In this document: piece by piece, positions 42,589 through 50,732 of the stretch | How positions within the stretch are numbered: position 1 is the stretch's first letter | How the letters are laid out: each line of letters starts with the position of its first letter | From: Flavobacterium orientale | GTDB lineage: Bacteria; Bacteroidota; Bacteroidia; Flavobacteriales; Flavobacteriaceae | Assembly: GCF_014638005.1 (NCBI RefSeq) | Contig: NZ_BMFG01000004.1 | Location: 62,001-126,000, forward strand | Direction: 5' to 3' | DNA: 64,000 nt | Program-made: the position numbers and the translations under genes | Notes under the pieces: generated by a model | The model's database searches: none | Seen by the model: the letters and a program-made list of their open reading frames with translations, nothing else | What the model was told of the DNA's origin: nothing

Positions 42589-43086
42589 CTATTCTAAGTT
42601 AGTATTTTCGACAATAAAGTTTATAGCTAATTTAGTTTTTTCAGGTTTAGTCAACATCAAAATTTTTTGCTTTTGATTTTCATTTATCATTCCAATTGTA
42701 AAACCGGTTACTGAATGATTTAAATCTGGTTCCCAATTATGAAATTCTTTTATGTCGAACGAATATGCGTAATTTGTTGAAAGTTTTCCTTTCTGCAAAG
42801 TGATTTCTTTAAACTCTGAAGTTTTGATTAAATTTTTTTTCACGGTAAATCCAAGCAGAAAAATACAAACAAAGAGTTTACCTTTTTCAAAAAGCAAACC
42901 TTTTTTGGTAAATAAAATTGCAACAAATAAAATATTTAGAAAAATAAGAACAAACTTTATAAAAATGTAAGAATTAGATTCTACTGAATTGAGCATTCCT
43001 AACAATATCATCATAGTAATGAATGTCAAAATGATTAAGTTTTGAAATTGTCTAAAATCTAAATTACGTTCTAATATTAGCTTCAT
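42589..43086 (-). CDS. Hypothetical membrane protein (165 aa)
   Basis: Not recognised. After a short cytoplasmic start (MKLILERNLDFRQFQNL) come two or three transmembrane helices (LIILTFITMMILLGMLNSV, YIFIKFVLIFLNILFVAILF, and a weaker LFVCIFLLGFTV), then about 85 soluble residues with strand pattern (FKEITLQKGKLSTNYAYSFDIKEFHNWEPD, VTGFTIGMINENQKQKILMLTKPEKTKLAINFIVENTN). This shape, a helix pair followed by a small strand domain, resembles bacterial PH-like membrane proteins and the 10599-11099 product. It stands in the accessory stretch after the polyketide operon. Confidence 0.55.
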   Translation of the reverse strand: MKLILERNLDFRQFQNLIILTFITMMILLGMLNSVESNSYIFIKFVLIFLNILFVAILFTKKGLLFEKGKLFVCIFLLGFTVKKNLIKTSEFKEITLQKGKLSTNYAYSFDIKEFHNWEPDLNHSVTGFTIGMINENQKQKILMLTKPEKTKLAINFIVENTNLE

Positions 43087-43175
43087 TGTTGTTAGTTTTG
43101 TGAGGTAAACTCGAAGTCAGTAGTACTGTTTTTATTTTAATCGGTTAAACATTTTCTTTTTAGAAATCATTCAAG

Positions 43176-43733
43176 TCATTTCTCTCTGCTTTGTCCATTC
43201 AAATCGTCAAACAACTCCAACTGATTCCCTTGCTCCAACGCCAACAATTTCTTCTTCGCCGGTAAACCACCCGCATAACCGACTAACTCCTGATTGCTCC
43301 CAATAATCCGATGACAAGGAATGAGAATCGCAATCGCATTAGCTCCATTAGCTGCCGCTACAGCCCTTATGGCTTTAGGATTATCCAAATGTTTAGACAA
43401 CCCCATGTAGGTTTGTGTCTTACCATAAGGAACAGCCTGTAAGGCTTTCCAAACCGTTTGTTGAAAAGGCGTGCCCACCAATAGCAAGGGAATAGTAAAC
43501 GCATTAAGCTTTCTGTCAAAATAAGCTTGCAGCTGGTTTTGAGTTTCAGTAAGTAAAGGCGTAGGCTTTTCTTCAAAAACGGCAGCTAAACCTTTACGGA
43601 TTCTGGCATCCACCTCAGTTCGCATGGAGCGATAACGCCAATCACACAAACAAAGCTGGTCGTTAAAATCCCCTAAAACGAGTTCGCCCACAGGTGATTT
43701 ATAATATTGAATAGCTATAGTGTTAGACATCAT
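43176..43733 (-). CDS. ogt: Methylated-DNA-protein-cysteine methyltransferase
   Basis: Suicide DNA repair protein that takes the methyl group from O6-methylguanine onto its own cysteine. 185 residues. The acceptor Cys140 is in ILIPCHRIIG, the helix-turn-helix with the arginine finger is YGKTQTYMGLSKHLDNPKAIRAVAAANGANA, and VGTPFQQTVWKALQAVPYG is the core signature. The N-terminal domain (SPVGELVLGDFNDQLCLCDWRY) is Ogt-like without an AraC/Ada part. The start lies 3 bases after the VOC gene stop, so the two are probably one unit. Two ATG codons are adjacent (43733, 43730). Confidence 0.92.
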   Translation of the reverse strand: MMSNTIAIQYYKSPVGELVLGDFNDQLCLCDWRYRSMRTEVDARIRKGLAAVFEEKPTPLLTETQNQLQAYFDRKLNAFTIPLLLVGTPFQQTVWKALQAVPYGKTQTYMGLSKHLDNPKAIRAVAAANGANAIAILIPCHRIIGSNQELVGYAGGLPAKKKLLALEQGNQLELFDDLNGQSREK

Positions 43734-43736
43734 GAC

Positions 43737-44225
43737 TTATTGGTTTGCTGCTGTTGCTAAATCAGAAAGCGATAAAGGTTTGGTGTACATGTCAAGGCCC
43801 TTGTCATTTTGTGGCCAAATGTCCATCGGTTTGTCCCAATACAGTTCCACACCATTTCCATCAGGGTCGTCCAGATAAAGAGCTTCAGAAACACCATGGT
43901 CGGCAGCACCGGTGAGTGGATAATCGAATTCTTGCAAACGCAGTAAGACAACAGCCAAATCTTTTCGGGTAGGATATACAATTGCGGTATGAAACAAACC
44001 TACACTATTTTTGGAAGCCGGTGAAGCATTTTTACTAAACCACGTATTCAATCCAATATGATGATGGTAATTGCCTGCCGCGATAAAGGCAGCATCCGTG
44101 CCATACCGTTGCGTCATGTGAAATCCCAAAATTCCACAATAGAAATCAAGCGAACGCTGTAAGTCCGCCACTTTTAAATGCACATGCCCAATACGGGCCC
44201 CACTTGGAATGGTATAGGAATTCAT
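43737..44225 (-). CDS. VOC family protein (catechol 2,3-dioxygenase-like)
   Basis: Vicinal-oxygen-chelate protein of 162 residues, one paired-beta-alpha-beta domain. IGHVHLKVADLQRSLDFYCGILGFHM gives the first metal His (residue 14), HHHIGLNTW the second region and YLDDPDGNGVELYW the metal Glu. This is the form of extradiol dioxygenase-like or glyoxalase-like members acting on small aromatic or alpha-keto compounds; the substrate is not known. Upstream at 44253 is a perfect 14-base palindrome. Co-transcribed with ogt. Confidence 0.85.
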   Translation of the reverse strand: MNSYTIPSGARIGHVHLKVADLQRSLDFYCGILGFHMTQRYGTDAAFIAAGNYHHHIGLNTWFSKNASPASKNSVGLFHTAIVYPTRKDLAVVLLRLQEFDYPLTGAADHGVSEALYLDDPDGNGVELYWDKPMDIWPQNDKGLDMYTKPLSLSDLATAANQ

Positions 44226-44252
44226 ACAATTGAATTTTCGGTTTTAAACATG

Positions 44253-44268
44253 GGTTAAATTTAACCTT
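44253..44268. promoter_or_regulatory. Palindrome GGTTAAATTTAACC upstream of the VOC/ogt unit
   Basis: Perfect 14-base palindrome (44253-44266) 27 bases before the VOC start codon; together with CTT it repeats the 20173-20187 sequence exactly over 15 bases. Possible operator of an unknown regulator. Confidence 0.35.
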
Positions 44269-44302
44269 ATCGATTGAACTATAAAAAAGTTTGAAGTTAA
44301 AA

Positions 44303-44321
44303 AAACCACCTATGTTCATAG
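44303..44321. repeat. Diverged copy of the ACCACATAG repeat
   Basis: AAACCACCTATGTTCATAG differs by two bases from AAACCACATAGGTTCATAG at 54964-54982. The following bases also keep a TTAAAAG...GCG block. It lies in the 198-base gap between the VOC gene and the YeiH gene. Confidence 0.5.
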
Positions 44322-44423
44322 AAAGAACCTCAAAACAGATTTTATAAAGCTCTATGAAACTTAAAAGCGAAGCGTTTTTACAGAAGAAAATCCTATTTTC
44401 TGCTATGATTTAAAAAAGAAAAC

Positions 44424-45404
44424 CTAAGAAACAAACAACCAAATACCCAACCCCAACAAAATCAAGTGCACTCCGAAGATCAACAACCCAAATACCAATC
44501 CCCTTTTTCCTGACACCAACAACGATTTAAAACTCACTTTCAAACCAATAGCCGTCATGGCAACCGTTAGAATCACCTTCCCCATTTCCGAAGCCACATC
44601 TATTACCCCATCCGGAGTAGGCACTATTGAAACCAACACTGTAATCAAAAGAAATCCCCACAAATACCATGGTAATTGAAAGTAGTGCTTCCAGTTTTTA
44701 CCCGTATTCCGTTGCGTCAAATAGGAAAACAAAATCAATCCCGGCGAGAGCAAAGCCACTCTAGCCAGTTTTATCGTCAAAGCCTGCTCGCCAATTTCAT
44801 TAGACATCGCAAACCCCGCTCCCGCAACATTACCCACCGCATGCAACGATCCGCCCAAAAGCAAACTACTTTCCAACGTTGAAAAAGAAAAGGCTGCCAA
44901 AACCAACGGCAACACCAACATACCAATAGTGCCATAAAAATTAACCACCGCAATGGCTACTCCAACATCTTCCTTGTTTTTACTCACACTCGGAGCCAAA
45001 GCCGCTATCGCACTAGACCCGCAAATAGCAGTCCCAAAACCAACCAACCACCCCACCGAACCGGGACAATGTAATTTTTTAGCTAAATACACCGTAAGCA
45101 ACAAGACCAAAACCACTACTACCAGAATCAGCACAAAACTTTCCCATCCCAAATGAGCAATATGTGAGTAATTGATTCCAAATGCCAAAAACAATATCGA
45201 TACTTCCAACATCTTATTTCCCACAAACCCAATCCCGGGTTGCCATTCATAAGGCAATTTAAATACATTACCCACCAAAATCCCCAACAGCAAGCCAAGC
45301 AAAATACCATTAACGGACGTCACCCAATAACCAAGCACTATTGCCACGGCCGCCAAAGCCACAGCAAATACCACCCCGCCTATTGCTACTTTTATATCTT
45401 TCAT
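44424..45404 (-). CDS. YeiH family putative sulfate/anion exporter
   Basis: Membrane protein of 326 residues, about ten transmembrane helices, of the YeiH/PSE family (PF03601). Signatures: LGLLLGILVGNVFKLP, GNKMLEVSILFLAFGINYSHIA, VGWLVGFGTAICGSSAIAALAPSVSKNKEDVGVAIAVVNFYG (the conserved C-G-S-S-A core) and SLLLGGSLHAVGNVAGAGFAMSNEIGEQAL. YeiH proteins are thought to export sulfate or sulfonate-derived anions. It starts directly after the TauE stop (CAT then TTA), so both form an operon under the Crp-type site at 46259. Sulfur detoxification is the likely role. Confidence 0.87.
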   Translation of the reverse strand: MKDIKVAIGGVVFAVALAAVAIVLGYWVTSVNGILLGLLLGILVGNVFKLPYEWQPGIGFVGNKMLEVSILFLAFGINYSHIAHLGWESFVLILVVVVLVLLLTVYLAKKLHCPGSVGWLVGFGTAICGSSAIAALAPSVSKNKEDVGVAIAVVNFYGTIGMLVLPLVLAAFSFSTLESSLLLGGSLHAVGNVAGAGFAMSNEIGEQALTIKLARVALLSPGLILFSYLTQRNTGKNWKHYFQLPWYLWGFLLITVLVSIVPTPDGVIDVASEMGKVILTVAMTAIGLKVSFKSLLVSGKRGLVFGLLIFGVHLILLGLGIWLFVS

Positions 45405-46211
45405 TTAGAAAACAAGCTCTTTTAAAATAATATAGACTCCCATTATCAACACAAACCATCCAAACCCGGTCTTTAACTTACCGCCATCAATTTTAGCCGC
45501 GAGCAACCCTCCAATAAATATCCCCACCACCGAAAATAATGTGAATAGCAATAGAAAAGGCCAGTCCATCAGCTGTTCCGGTCGTAGGTCTCCCACAAAT
45601 CCCAACAACGACTGTATCGCAATGATAAAAAGAGAAGTACCCACCGCTATTTTCATTGGCGTTTTTCCCAAAAACAACAATGCCGGTATGATGAGGAAGC
45701 CGCCACCGGCTCCAACAAACCCCGCCACCAGACCGATAAACAACCCTTGAAAAAAGATCAAAAAATAATTAGGTTTCACCGCTACTACTTCAGAAGCCCC
45801 GTTCCTCCTATTCGACCGAATCATTTTAACTGCCGCCACCACCATCACTATGGCAAAAACCACCATAATAAAAACCGATTTTTGGATTGGAAAAGCCGTG
45901 TTGGCCAACAGCACCTCGGGCAAAGCAGGAACAATATACTTTCGGGTCATAAACACCGCCAACAAGGTAGGCAAACCAAAGAGTAGTACTTTTTTAAAAT
46001 CCACCAATTGCTGTCTCGCCTTTTGAATACCGCCAACCAAAGCGGTTGTGCCCACAATAAAAAGCGAGTAAGCCGTGGCTAAGACAGGTTCTATTGCCAC
46101 CACATACACCAAAATAGGAACGGTCAAAATAGAGCCACCGCTTCCAATTAACCCTAGTGTAATTCCCACCAAGATAGCTAAAGCGTAACCTATAACATGT
46201 GATACCTCCAT
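45405..46211 (-). CDS. TauE/SafE family sulfite/sulfonate exporter
   Basis: Membrane permease of 268 residues with eight or nine transmembrane helices, of the TauE/SafE family that exports sulfite or sulfoacetate. The paired glycine-rich motifs are GLIGSGGSILTVPILVYVV (helix 1) and GFVGAGGGFLIIPALLFLG (mid-protein). The start ATG at 46211 is chosen over an in-frame 46265 codon because the -7 box is at 46229-46236; a longer start would precede the transcript. First gene of the pair with YeiH. A Crp/Fnr-type dyad lies about 41 bases upstream of the likely transcription start. Confidence 0.87.
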   Translation of the reverse strand: MEVSHVIGYALAILVGITLGLIGSGGSILTVPILVYVVAIEPVLATAYSLFIVGTTALVGGIQKARQQLVDFKKVLLFGLPTLLAVFMTRKYIVPALPEVLLANTAFPIQKSVFIMVVFAIVMVVAAVKMIRSNRRNGASEVVAVKPNYFLIFFQGLFIGLVAGFVGAGGGFLIIPALLFLGKTPMKIAVGTSLFIIAIQSLLGFVGDLRPEQLMDWPFLLLFTLFSVVGIFIGGLLAAKIDGGKLKTGFGWFVLIMGVYIILKELVF

Positions 46212-46228
46212 ACTGTAATTTTGGATAA

Positions 46229-46236
46229 CAAAAGTA
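46229..46236 (-). promoter_or_regulatory. -7 box for the TauE-YeiH operon
   Basis: TACTTTTG on the minus strand (TAnnTTTG), 17 bases before the ATG at 46211. No -33 TTTG lies at good spacing, as expected of an activator-dependent promoter. Confidence 0.5.
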
Positions 46237-46258
46237 GTTGTATTAAAAAGTGTAAAGC

Positions 46259-46272
46259 GTAACAAAGGTTAC
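46259..46272. promoter_or_regulatory. Crp/Fnr-type operator GTAACAAAGGTTAC
   Basis: GTAAC-4-GTTAC is a perfect dyad of Crp/Fnr spacing type. It lies between the Crp/Fnr gene (46284-46910) and the TauE gene, and its centre is about 33 bases from the -7 box centre, i.e. near -41 from the expected start, the class II activator position. Confidence 0.6.
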
Positions 46273-46283
46273 AATTCATGAAT

Positions 46284-46910
46284 TCAGAGCAATTCCACCG
46301 ACGCTCGATGGAGTCGCAACTTCCCCTTATTCTCCAACGCCTTCAACAATCGGGAAACCACGACACGAGACGTGTGCAAATCATAAGCAATATCCTGATG
46401 CGTAGCATGAATCTCTTTCGATTTGTTTATTTTAGACTTGTCATGGAGGTAGTTGAGCAAACGTTCGTCCATATTCATAAACGCCAGATTATCAATTGCT
46501 AAAAGCATCTCTTTTAAACGATTATTATAACTGTTAAACACATAGTTTCGCCAACTCTTGTACTTCCCTAACCACTCCTCCATTTTCTGCACGGGAATCA
46601 TAATCACTTTACCTTTTGTCTCAGCAACGGCACGAATTTCACTTTTGGTTTGACCCAAACAGCACGCCATAGTCATGGCACAGGTATCGCCTTTTTCGAT
46701 GAAGTAAAGCAACAATTCGCCTTCATCAAAGTCTTCGCGAAGTATTTTAATTGCACCTTCAATCAGCAACGGCATCTTTTTGATGTAATCGCCAAAATCA
46801 ATCAGCACGTCCCCTTCTTCAAAGTCTTTCAATAGCGAGACTTCGGCAATTTCAGTAATAAGTTGGTCTTCAAATACAAACCCGTAGGTGTCTCGAATCA
46901 GTTCTTTCAT
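46284..46910 (-). CDS. Crp/Fnr family transcriptional regulator
   Basis: Regulator of 208 residues: effector domain (about 15-120, EEGDVLIDFGDYIKKMPLLIEGAIKIL), a dimerisation helix and a winged HTH (about 165-200, THQDIAYDLHTSRVVVSRLLKALENKGKL). The sensor region has a striking cysteine set, CAMTMACCLG (Cys77, Cys83, Cys84), but no 4Fe-4S N-terminal cysteine cluster; members of this subgroup may sense redox or sulfur state through these thiols (inference). It overlaps the end of the DUF1801 gene by 4 bases and is followed by the sulfur exporter operon with a Crp-type site, so it probably controls that operon. Confidence 0.88.
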   Translation of the reverse strand: MKELIRDTYGFVFEDQLITEIAEVSLLKDFEEGDVLIDFGDYIKKMPLLIEGAIKILREDFDEGELLLYFIEKGDTCAMTMACCLGQTKSEIRAVAETKGKVIMIPVQKMEEWLGKYKSWRNYVFNSYNNRLKEMLLAIDNLAFMNMDERLLNYLHDKSKINKSKEIHATHQDIAYDLHTSRVVVSRLLKALENKGKLRLHRASVELL

Positions 46911-47368
46911 TTTTTGGGTTTTAGTTGCTCTTCATAAATGGCAATCCAATCGGCTACCGTTATTTTGGTTAGTAGTTCGCCAATCAATTCATAGGGAATA
47001 TGTTCCGGCTTTTTAAATCGAATACAGCTTTTACCCATATCCAGTTTTGCTTTAGTGTACTTTGGATACCTTTCCACAAACCAGTCATACAAATCTTTAC
47101 GAACATAAATGCCCATGTGGTATAGGTTTATCGAATTCTTCTGCGATGCCATTCCGAAAAATGGCAACGGTTGTTTTGGGTCACAATGGTACCCATTCGG
47201 GTACAGACTATGCGGAACGGTATAGCCCAGCATGCCATAGCCTATACTTTCTTCAAACCCTTTCGGTAGGTTTTTTAATGAAATAGCACGAAGTCTTTCA
47301 ATGGCTTCCTTTCTATCCGAGGGAAGCTCACTAATGTATTTGTCAACAGTTATAGCGTTAGATTGCAT
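46907..47368 (-). CDS. DUF1801 family protein
   Basis: Small soluble protein of 153 residues of the DUF1801 (YdhG-like) family. Signature stretches: YISELPSDRKEAIERLRAISLKNLPKGFEESIGYGMLGY, PNGYHCDPKQPLPFFGMASQKNSINLYHMGIYV and YTKAKLDMGKSCIRFKKPEHIPYELIGELLTKIT. The family is small and its function is not settled; some members are proposed iron chaperones. It precedes and overlaps the Crp/Fnr gene by 4 bases, so both are read from one transcript. Confidence 0.8.
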   Translation of the reverse strand: MQSNAITVDKYISELPSDRKEAIERLRAISLKNLPKGFEESIGYGMLGYTVPHSLYPNGYHCDPKQPLPFFGMASQKNSINLYHMGIYVRKDLYDWFVERYPKYTKAKLDMGKSCIRFKKPEHIPYELIGELLTKITVADWIAIYEEQLKPKK

Positions 47369-47470
47369 CGATTTAAATTTTTATAAAATTAGAAAAATCT
47401 ATTGAATGTCGCACTTTATATTGAATAATTAGCGAAATTTGATACTTAAAATTGCTAAAAACACAGTATC

Positions 47471-48229
47471 ATGAAAAAGTTCTTATTTTGTTTGTTGTGG
47501 ATTCCATTACCAATCCATGCTCAGTTACAATCTGTTAGCTACAACGATGGCGTTCAATCCCTAAACGGATTTGTATCCAAACCAGCAACGCCCAATAAGG
47601 AGCAGTCGGGCATCCTTATCCTACCCGCCTGGATGGGAATTGACGATCATTCCAAAGAAGTCGCACAACAGCTTTCCGCTTTGGGTCATCATGCGTTTAT
47701 TGCCGATATTTACGGCGAAGGGAATTACCCTACAAGCACTTCAGAAGCCGGAAAACAAGCCGGTATTTACAAAAAAAATGTCGGCGATTACCAACGGCGA
47801 ATTCAATTGGCTTTAGATGAATTAATCAAAGCGGGAGCCAACAAAGACAAAATTATCGTCATAGGCTATTGTTTTGGCGGAACCGGGGCACTAGAAGCCG
47901 CACGAGCGGGACTAAACGTAGTGGGTGTCGTTTCCTTTCACGGTGGTTTAGGCAAAGCGGAAGACCGAACCACAAAGGAAGTCCGACCAAAAGTATTGGT
48001 ACTCCATGGTGCCGATGATCCCTTTGTACCGGAAAAAGAAATTGCTGCTTTTCAAAAAGAGATGAAAGACGCAAAAGCAGATTGGCAAATGGTTTATTAT
48101 TCCGGAGCCGTGCATTCGTTTACCAATAAAAAAGCAGGTACAGATAATTCCAGAGGAGCTGCCTATAACGAGTTGGCCGACAAACGTTCGTTTCAACATT
48201 TCCTAACATTTGTTAAAGAGATTTTATAA
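47471..48229 (+). CDS. Dienelactone hydrolase family protein
   Basis: Exported alpha/beta hydrolase of 252 residues. The signal peptide is MKKFLFCLLWIPLPIHAQ. The triad is Cys134 (IGYCFGGTG), Asp182/183 (LHGADDPFVP) and His215 (GAVHSFTN), with cysteine as nucleophile as in dienelactone hydrolase; the start SYNDGVQSLNGFVSKP and PAWMGIDDHSKEVAQQL are also typical. The true substrate may be a lactone or small ester in the periplasm. It has no obvious operon partner; the M28 peptidase gene begins 41 bases downstream with a -7 box of its own. Confidence 0.85.
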   Translation: MKKFLFCLLWIPLPIHAQLQSVSYNDGVQSLNGFVSKPATPNKEQSGILILPAWMGIDDHSKEVAQQLSALGHHAFIADIYGEGNYPTSTSEAGKQAGIYKKNVGDYQRRIQLALDELIKAGANKDKIIVIGYCFGGTGALEAARAGLNVVGVVSFHGGLGKAEDRTTKEVRPKVLVLHGADDPFVPEKEIAAFQKEMKDAKADWQMVYYSGAVHSFTNKKAGTDNSRGAAYNELADKRSFQHFLTFVKEIL

Positions 48230-48243
48230 TTCGTAAGAATTAG

Positions 48244-48251
48244 TATATTTG
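48244..48251 (+). promoter_or_regulatory. -7 box for the M28 peptidase gene
   Basis: TATATTTG, 19 bases before the ATG; fits TAnnTTTG. Confidence 0.45.
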
Positions 48252-48270
48252 TTCAAAATCAAGATACTTT

Positions 48271-49302
48271 ATGAAAAATTTTTTTTTAGGATATGCTTGC
48301 ATCGCTTTTTTAGCGGCCGGTTGTTCCTCCAACAAAGGTTCGTCAACAACAGCAACGGATGAAGGTGCTAAACCGTATTTAGAGCTAATCCAAGCCGAAC
48401 AGTTACGCAAACACCTCTTTATTGTTGCATCTGACGAAATGGAAGGCAGAAACACGGGCGAACCCGGACAAAAAAAAGCAGGAGAATATCTAATCAATCA
48501 GTATAAAAAAATGGGAGTAGGCTTTCCTAAAAGAGCCACCACCTATTACCAACCGATTCCTTCGGAGTTTTTCAAAAAGGCATTCAGTCCCAAACTAGGT
48601 GATTCTGAAAACATTTGGGCCTTCATTGAAGGTACTGAAAAACCGGATGAAATCTTAGTCATCTCCGCTCATTATGACCATGTGGGCATGAAAAACGGTG
48701 AAGTGTATAACGGAGCAGATGATGATGGTTCGGGAACTGTAGCTTTGTTAGAATTAGCCGCCGCTTTTCAAAAAGCCAAAAAAGACGGCAAGGGTCCAAA
48801 ACGTTCGATATTATTTTTACACGTAACCGGTGAAGAACACGGTTTGCACGGTTCGCGTTTTTATGCGGAAAATCCTTTATATGATTTGAAGGCAACCATT
48901 GCCAACATCAACATTGATATGATTGGACGCAGAGGCTATGGCAAAGAAGAAAATGACAATTATGTGTATGTAATCGGTTCTGATCGATTGAGTACCGACT
49001 TACACCGTATTTCTGAAGAAGCCAACACCAAATATGTTGGTTTAGAATTGGATTACAAATACAACGATTTGAATGATCCGAACCGTTTTTATTACCGTTC
49101 CGATCATTACAACTTTGCTAAAAAAGGAATTCCGGCCATCTTTTATTTCAATGGCGTACACGATGATTATCACAAACCAACCGACACGCCTGATAAAATT
49201 GATTATCCGTTGTTGGCCAAGAGAGCACGATTGGCTTTTGCGGTAGCTTGGGAATTAGCCAATGCCAAAGAAAGACCGTTGGTTGATAAAGACGGGAAGT
49301 AA
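48271..49302 (+). CDS. M28 family metallopeptidase lipoprotein
   Basis: Zinc aminopeptidase of family M28, 343 residues, lipid-anchored (lipobox FLAAGC, Cys18). Metal-site motifs are in order: SAHYDHVGM (first His), NGADDDGSGTVALLELA (bridging Asp), TGEEHGLHGSRFYA (catalytic Glu pair), NINIDMIGRRG (Asp) and SDHYNFAKKGIPAIFYF (last His). The substrate is probably small peptides in the periplasm. Followed 22 bases downstream by a terminator. Confidence 0.9.
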   Translation: MKNFFLGYACIAFLAAGCSSNKGSSTTATDEGAKPYLELIQAEQLRKHLFIVASDEMEGRNTGEPGQKKAGEYLINQYKKMGVGFPKRATTYYQPIPSEFFKKAFSPKLGDSENIWAFIEGTEKPDEILVISAHYDHVGMKNGEVYNGADDDGSGTVALLELAAAFQKAKKDGKGPKRSILFLHVTGEEHGLHGSRFYAENPLYDLKATIANINIDMIGRRGYGKEENDNYVYVIGSDRLSTDLHRISEEANTKYVGLELDYKYNDLNDPNRFYYRSDHYNFAKKGIPAIFYFNGVHDDYHKPTDTPDKIDYPLLAKRARLAFAVAWELANAKERPLVDKDGK

Positions 49303-49323
49303 TTTACACTAGTATATTTCTAT

Positions 49324-49354
49324 TAAAACGCAAAAGTTTCTTTTGCGTTTTTTT
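49324..49354 (+). terminator. Terminator of the M28 peptidase gene
   Basis: AAACGCAAAAG pairs with CTTTTGCGTTT around a short TTT loop, followed by a T run. Any gene start upstream of about 49355 would lie inside it. Confidence 0.85.
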
Positions 49355-49381
49355 GTACCTTTAGTATTCATTTACCAACGC

Positions 49382-50113
49382 ATGGCACTCGACAGAACTT
49401 TGTTGTTTCTTTTATTGACCTTACTGGCAGAAATCATTGGTACCATTGGCGGTTTTGGTTCTTCTGTGTTTTTTGTGCCCTTTGCCAACATTTTCTTTGA
49501 TTTTCATACTGTATTGGGAATCACAGCAATTTTTCATTTGTCGAGTAATCTATCAAAAATCTTTTTGTTTCGAAAAGGGTTAGATAAAAAGTTGCTTCTA
49601 CAGATTGGAATACCGTCTGTAGTATTCGTTATTATTGGCGGTTATTTAAGCAAACTTTTTGAAAGTCGTATATTGGAAATCGCTTTGGGCATTTTTCTAA
49701 TTGCACTCAGTTTGTTGTTTTTACTAAAAGACAAACTTGTAATTCCACCCAAACTAAAACAAACGGTGATTGGCGGTGCCCTTTCCGGATTTTCAGCGGG
49801 TTTAATAGGGACAGGTGGTGCCATTCGGGGATTGACTATGGCAGCATTTAATTTAGAAAAAAGTGTATTTGTAGCCACTTCTGCCGCTATTGACATGATG
49901 ATTGATATGTCGAGAACGGTGGTGTATTACAGCAACGGCTATATAACAAAAGACATTCTGATTTATATCCCATTTCTATTCCTCATTGGTTTTATCGGCA
50001 GCTGGATAGGTCAAAAGATTTTGAAAACTATTTCACAGGCTGTTTTCAAACGCATTTCTTTATTTTTAATCCTGCTAATTGGCTTGTTCTCCCTTTATCA
50101 AAGTTTAAAATAA
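49382..50113 (+). CDS. TauE/SafE family membrane protein
   Basis: Membrane permease of 243 residues, about eight transmembrane helices. Both halves carry the glycine-rich TauE motif in variant form: EIIGTIGGFGSSVFFVPFANIFF and GFSAGLIGTGGAIRGLTMAAFNL. It is the family of sulfite/sulfonate/organic anion exporters; the substrate is unknown and there is no sulfur gene beside it. The ATG at 49382 is used because an earlier in-frame codon at 49343 falls within the terminator. Confidence 0.8.
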   Translation: MALDRTLLFLLLTLLAEIIGTIGGFGSSVFFVPFANIFFDFHTVLGITAIFHLSSNLSKIFLFRKGLDKKLLLQIGIPSVVFVIIGGYLSKLFESRILEIALGIFLIALSLLFLLKDKLVIPPKLKQTVIGGALSGFSAGLIGTGGAIRGLTMAAFNLEKSVFVATSAAIDMMIDMSRTVVYYSNGYITKDILIYIPFLFLIGFIGSWIGQKILKTISQAVFKRISLFLILLIGLFSLYQSLK

Positions 50114-50136
50114 AAAAGCCCTGATTTCTCAAGGCT
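50110..50136 (-). terminator. Terminator of the DUF1508 gene
   Basis: On the minus strand AGCCTTGA pairs with TCAGGGCT (one wobble) around a GAAA tetraloop, followed by a T run. Confidence 0.7.
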
Positions 50137-50159
50137 TAGTGCTATAGTAAGTACGGTGG

Positions 50160-50492
50160 TTATCCTAAATCTTCTTTTGTATCTGCATCAGGTGCATTTT
50201 TAGCAACAGAAGCAATTCCGTTTTCGCGAGCTGCTACTGATTCATACATTTCACTGGTTCCAATGATTTGTCCGTTAGTTGCTTTTAAATTAAAATAAGG
50301 TTTTCCGTTTTTGGCTTCTAAGCGATCAAAACGAGCATCGGTTTGTGCGTTCTTTTTAACGGATTCAATTCCGTTTTCACAAGCTGCTTTAGTAGTATAT
50401 CCTTCGCTAGCTAAAATTACTTGACCGTTTCCTGCTTTTAATACAAATTGAAATTCGCCGTTTTTTCTTTTACTAATTACAAATGATCCCAT
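50160..50492 (-). CDS. DUF1508/YegP family protein
   Basis: Small protein of 110 residues made of two DUF1508 repeats: GSFVISKRKNGEFQFVLKAGNGQVILASEGYTTKAACENGIESV and FDRLEAKNGKPYFNLKATNGQIIGTSEMYESVAARENGIASV. Each repeat forms a strand-rich unit ending in the E-N-G-I-x-S-V helix. Single or tandem YegP domains are widespread and of unknown function, with links to stress conditions. Read alone, with its own terminator at 50110-50136. Confidence 0.88.
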   Translation of the reverse strand: MGSFVISKRKNGEFQFVLKAGNGQVILASEGYTTKAACENGIESVKKNAQTDARFDRLEAKNGKPYFNLKATNGQIIGTSEMYESVAARENGIASVAKNAPDADTKEDLG

Positions 50493-50602
50493 ATTTATTA
50501 TAATTTAAAGATTATATTCAATCGAACTACTAAAATACAAAGATAAATTCTAAAATCATATTATTTTATTGTAAAATTTGATTGCCGTAGCATTGATTCT
50601 AC

Positions 50603-50632
50603 AAAAAAAGCCTCAAGTTTCCTTGAAGCTTT
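50603..50632 (-). terminator. Terminator of tRNA-His
   Basis: On the minus strand AAAGCTTCAAG pairs with CTTGAGGCTTT around a GAAA loop, followed by a run of T. Confidence 0.8.
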
Positions 50633-50640
50633 GTATTTCT

Positions 50641-50716
<76 letters not shown>

Positions 50717-50732
50717 ATTTATTTTGCGAGTG

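Noticed and set aside
49343..49381. Longer start for the TauE/SafE gene
   Set aside because: It lies inside the terminator hairpin of the M28 gene; ATG at 49382 fits better.
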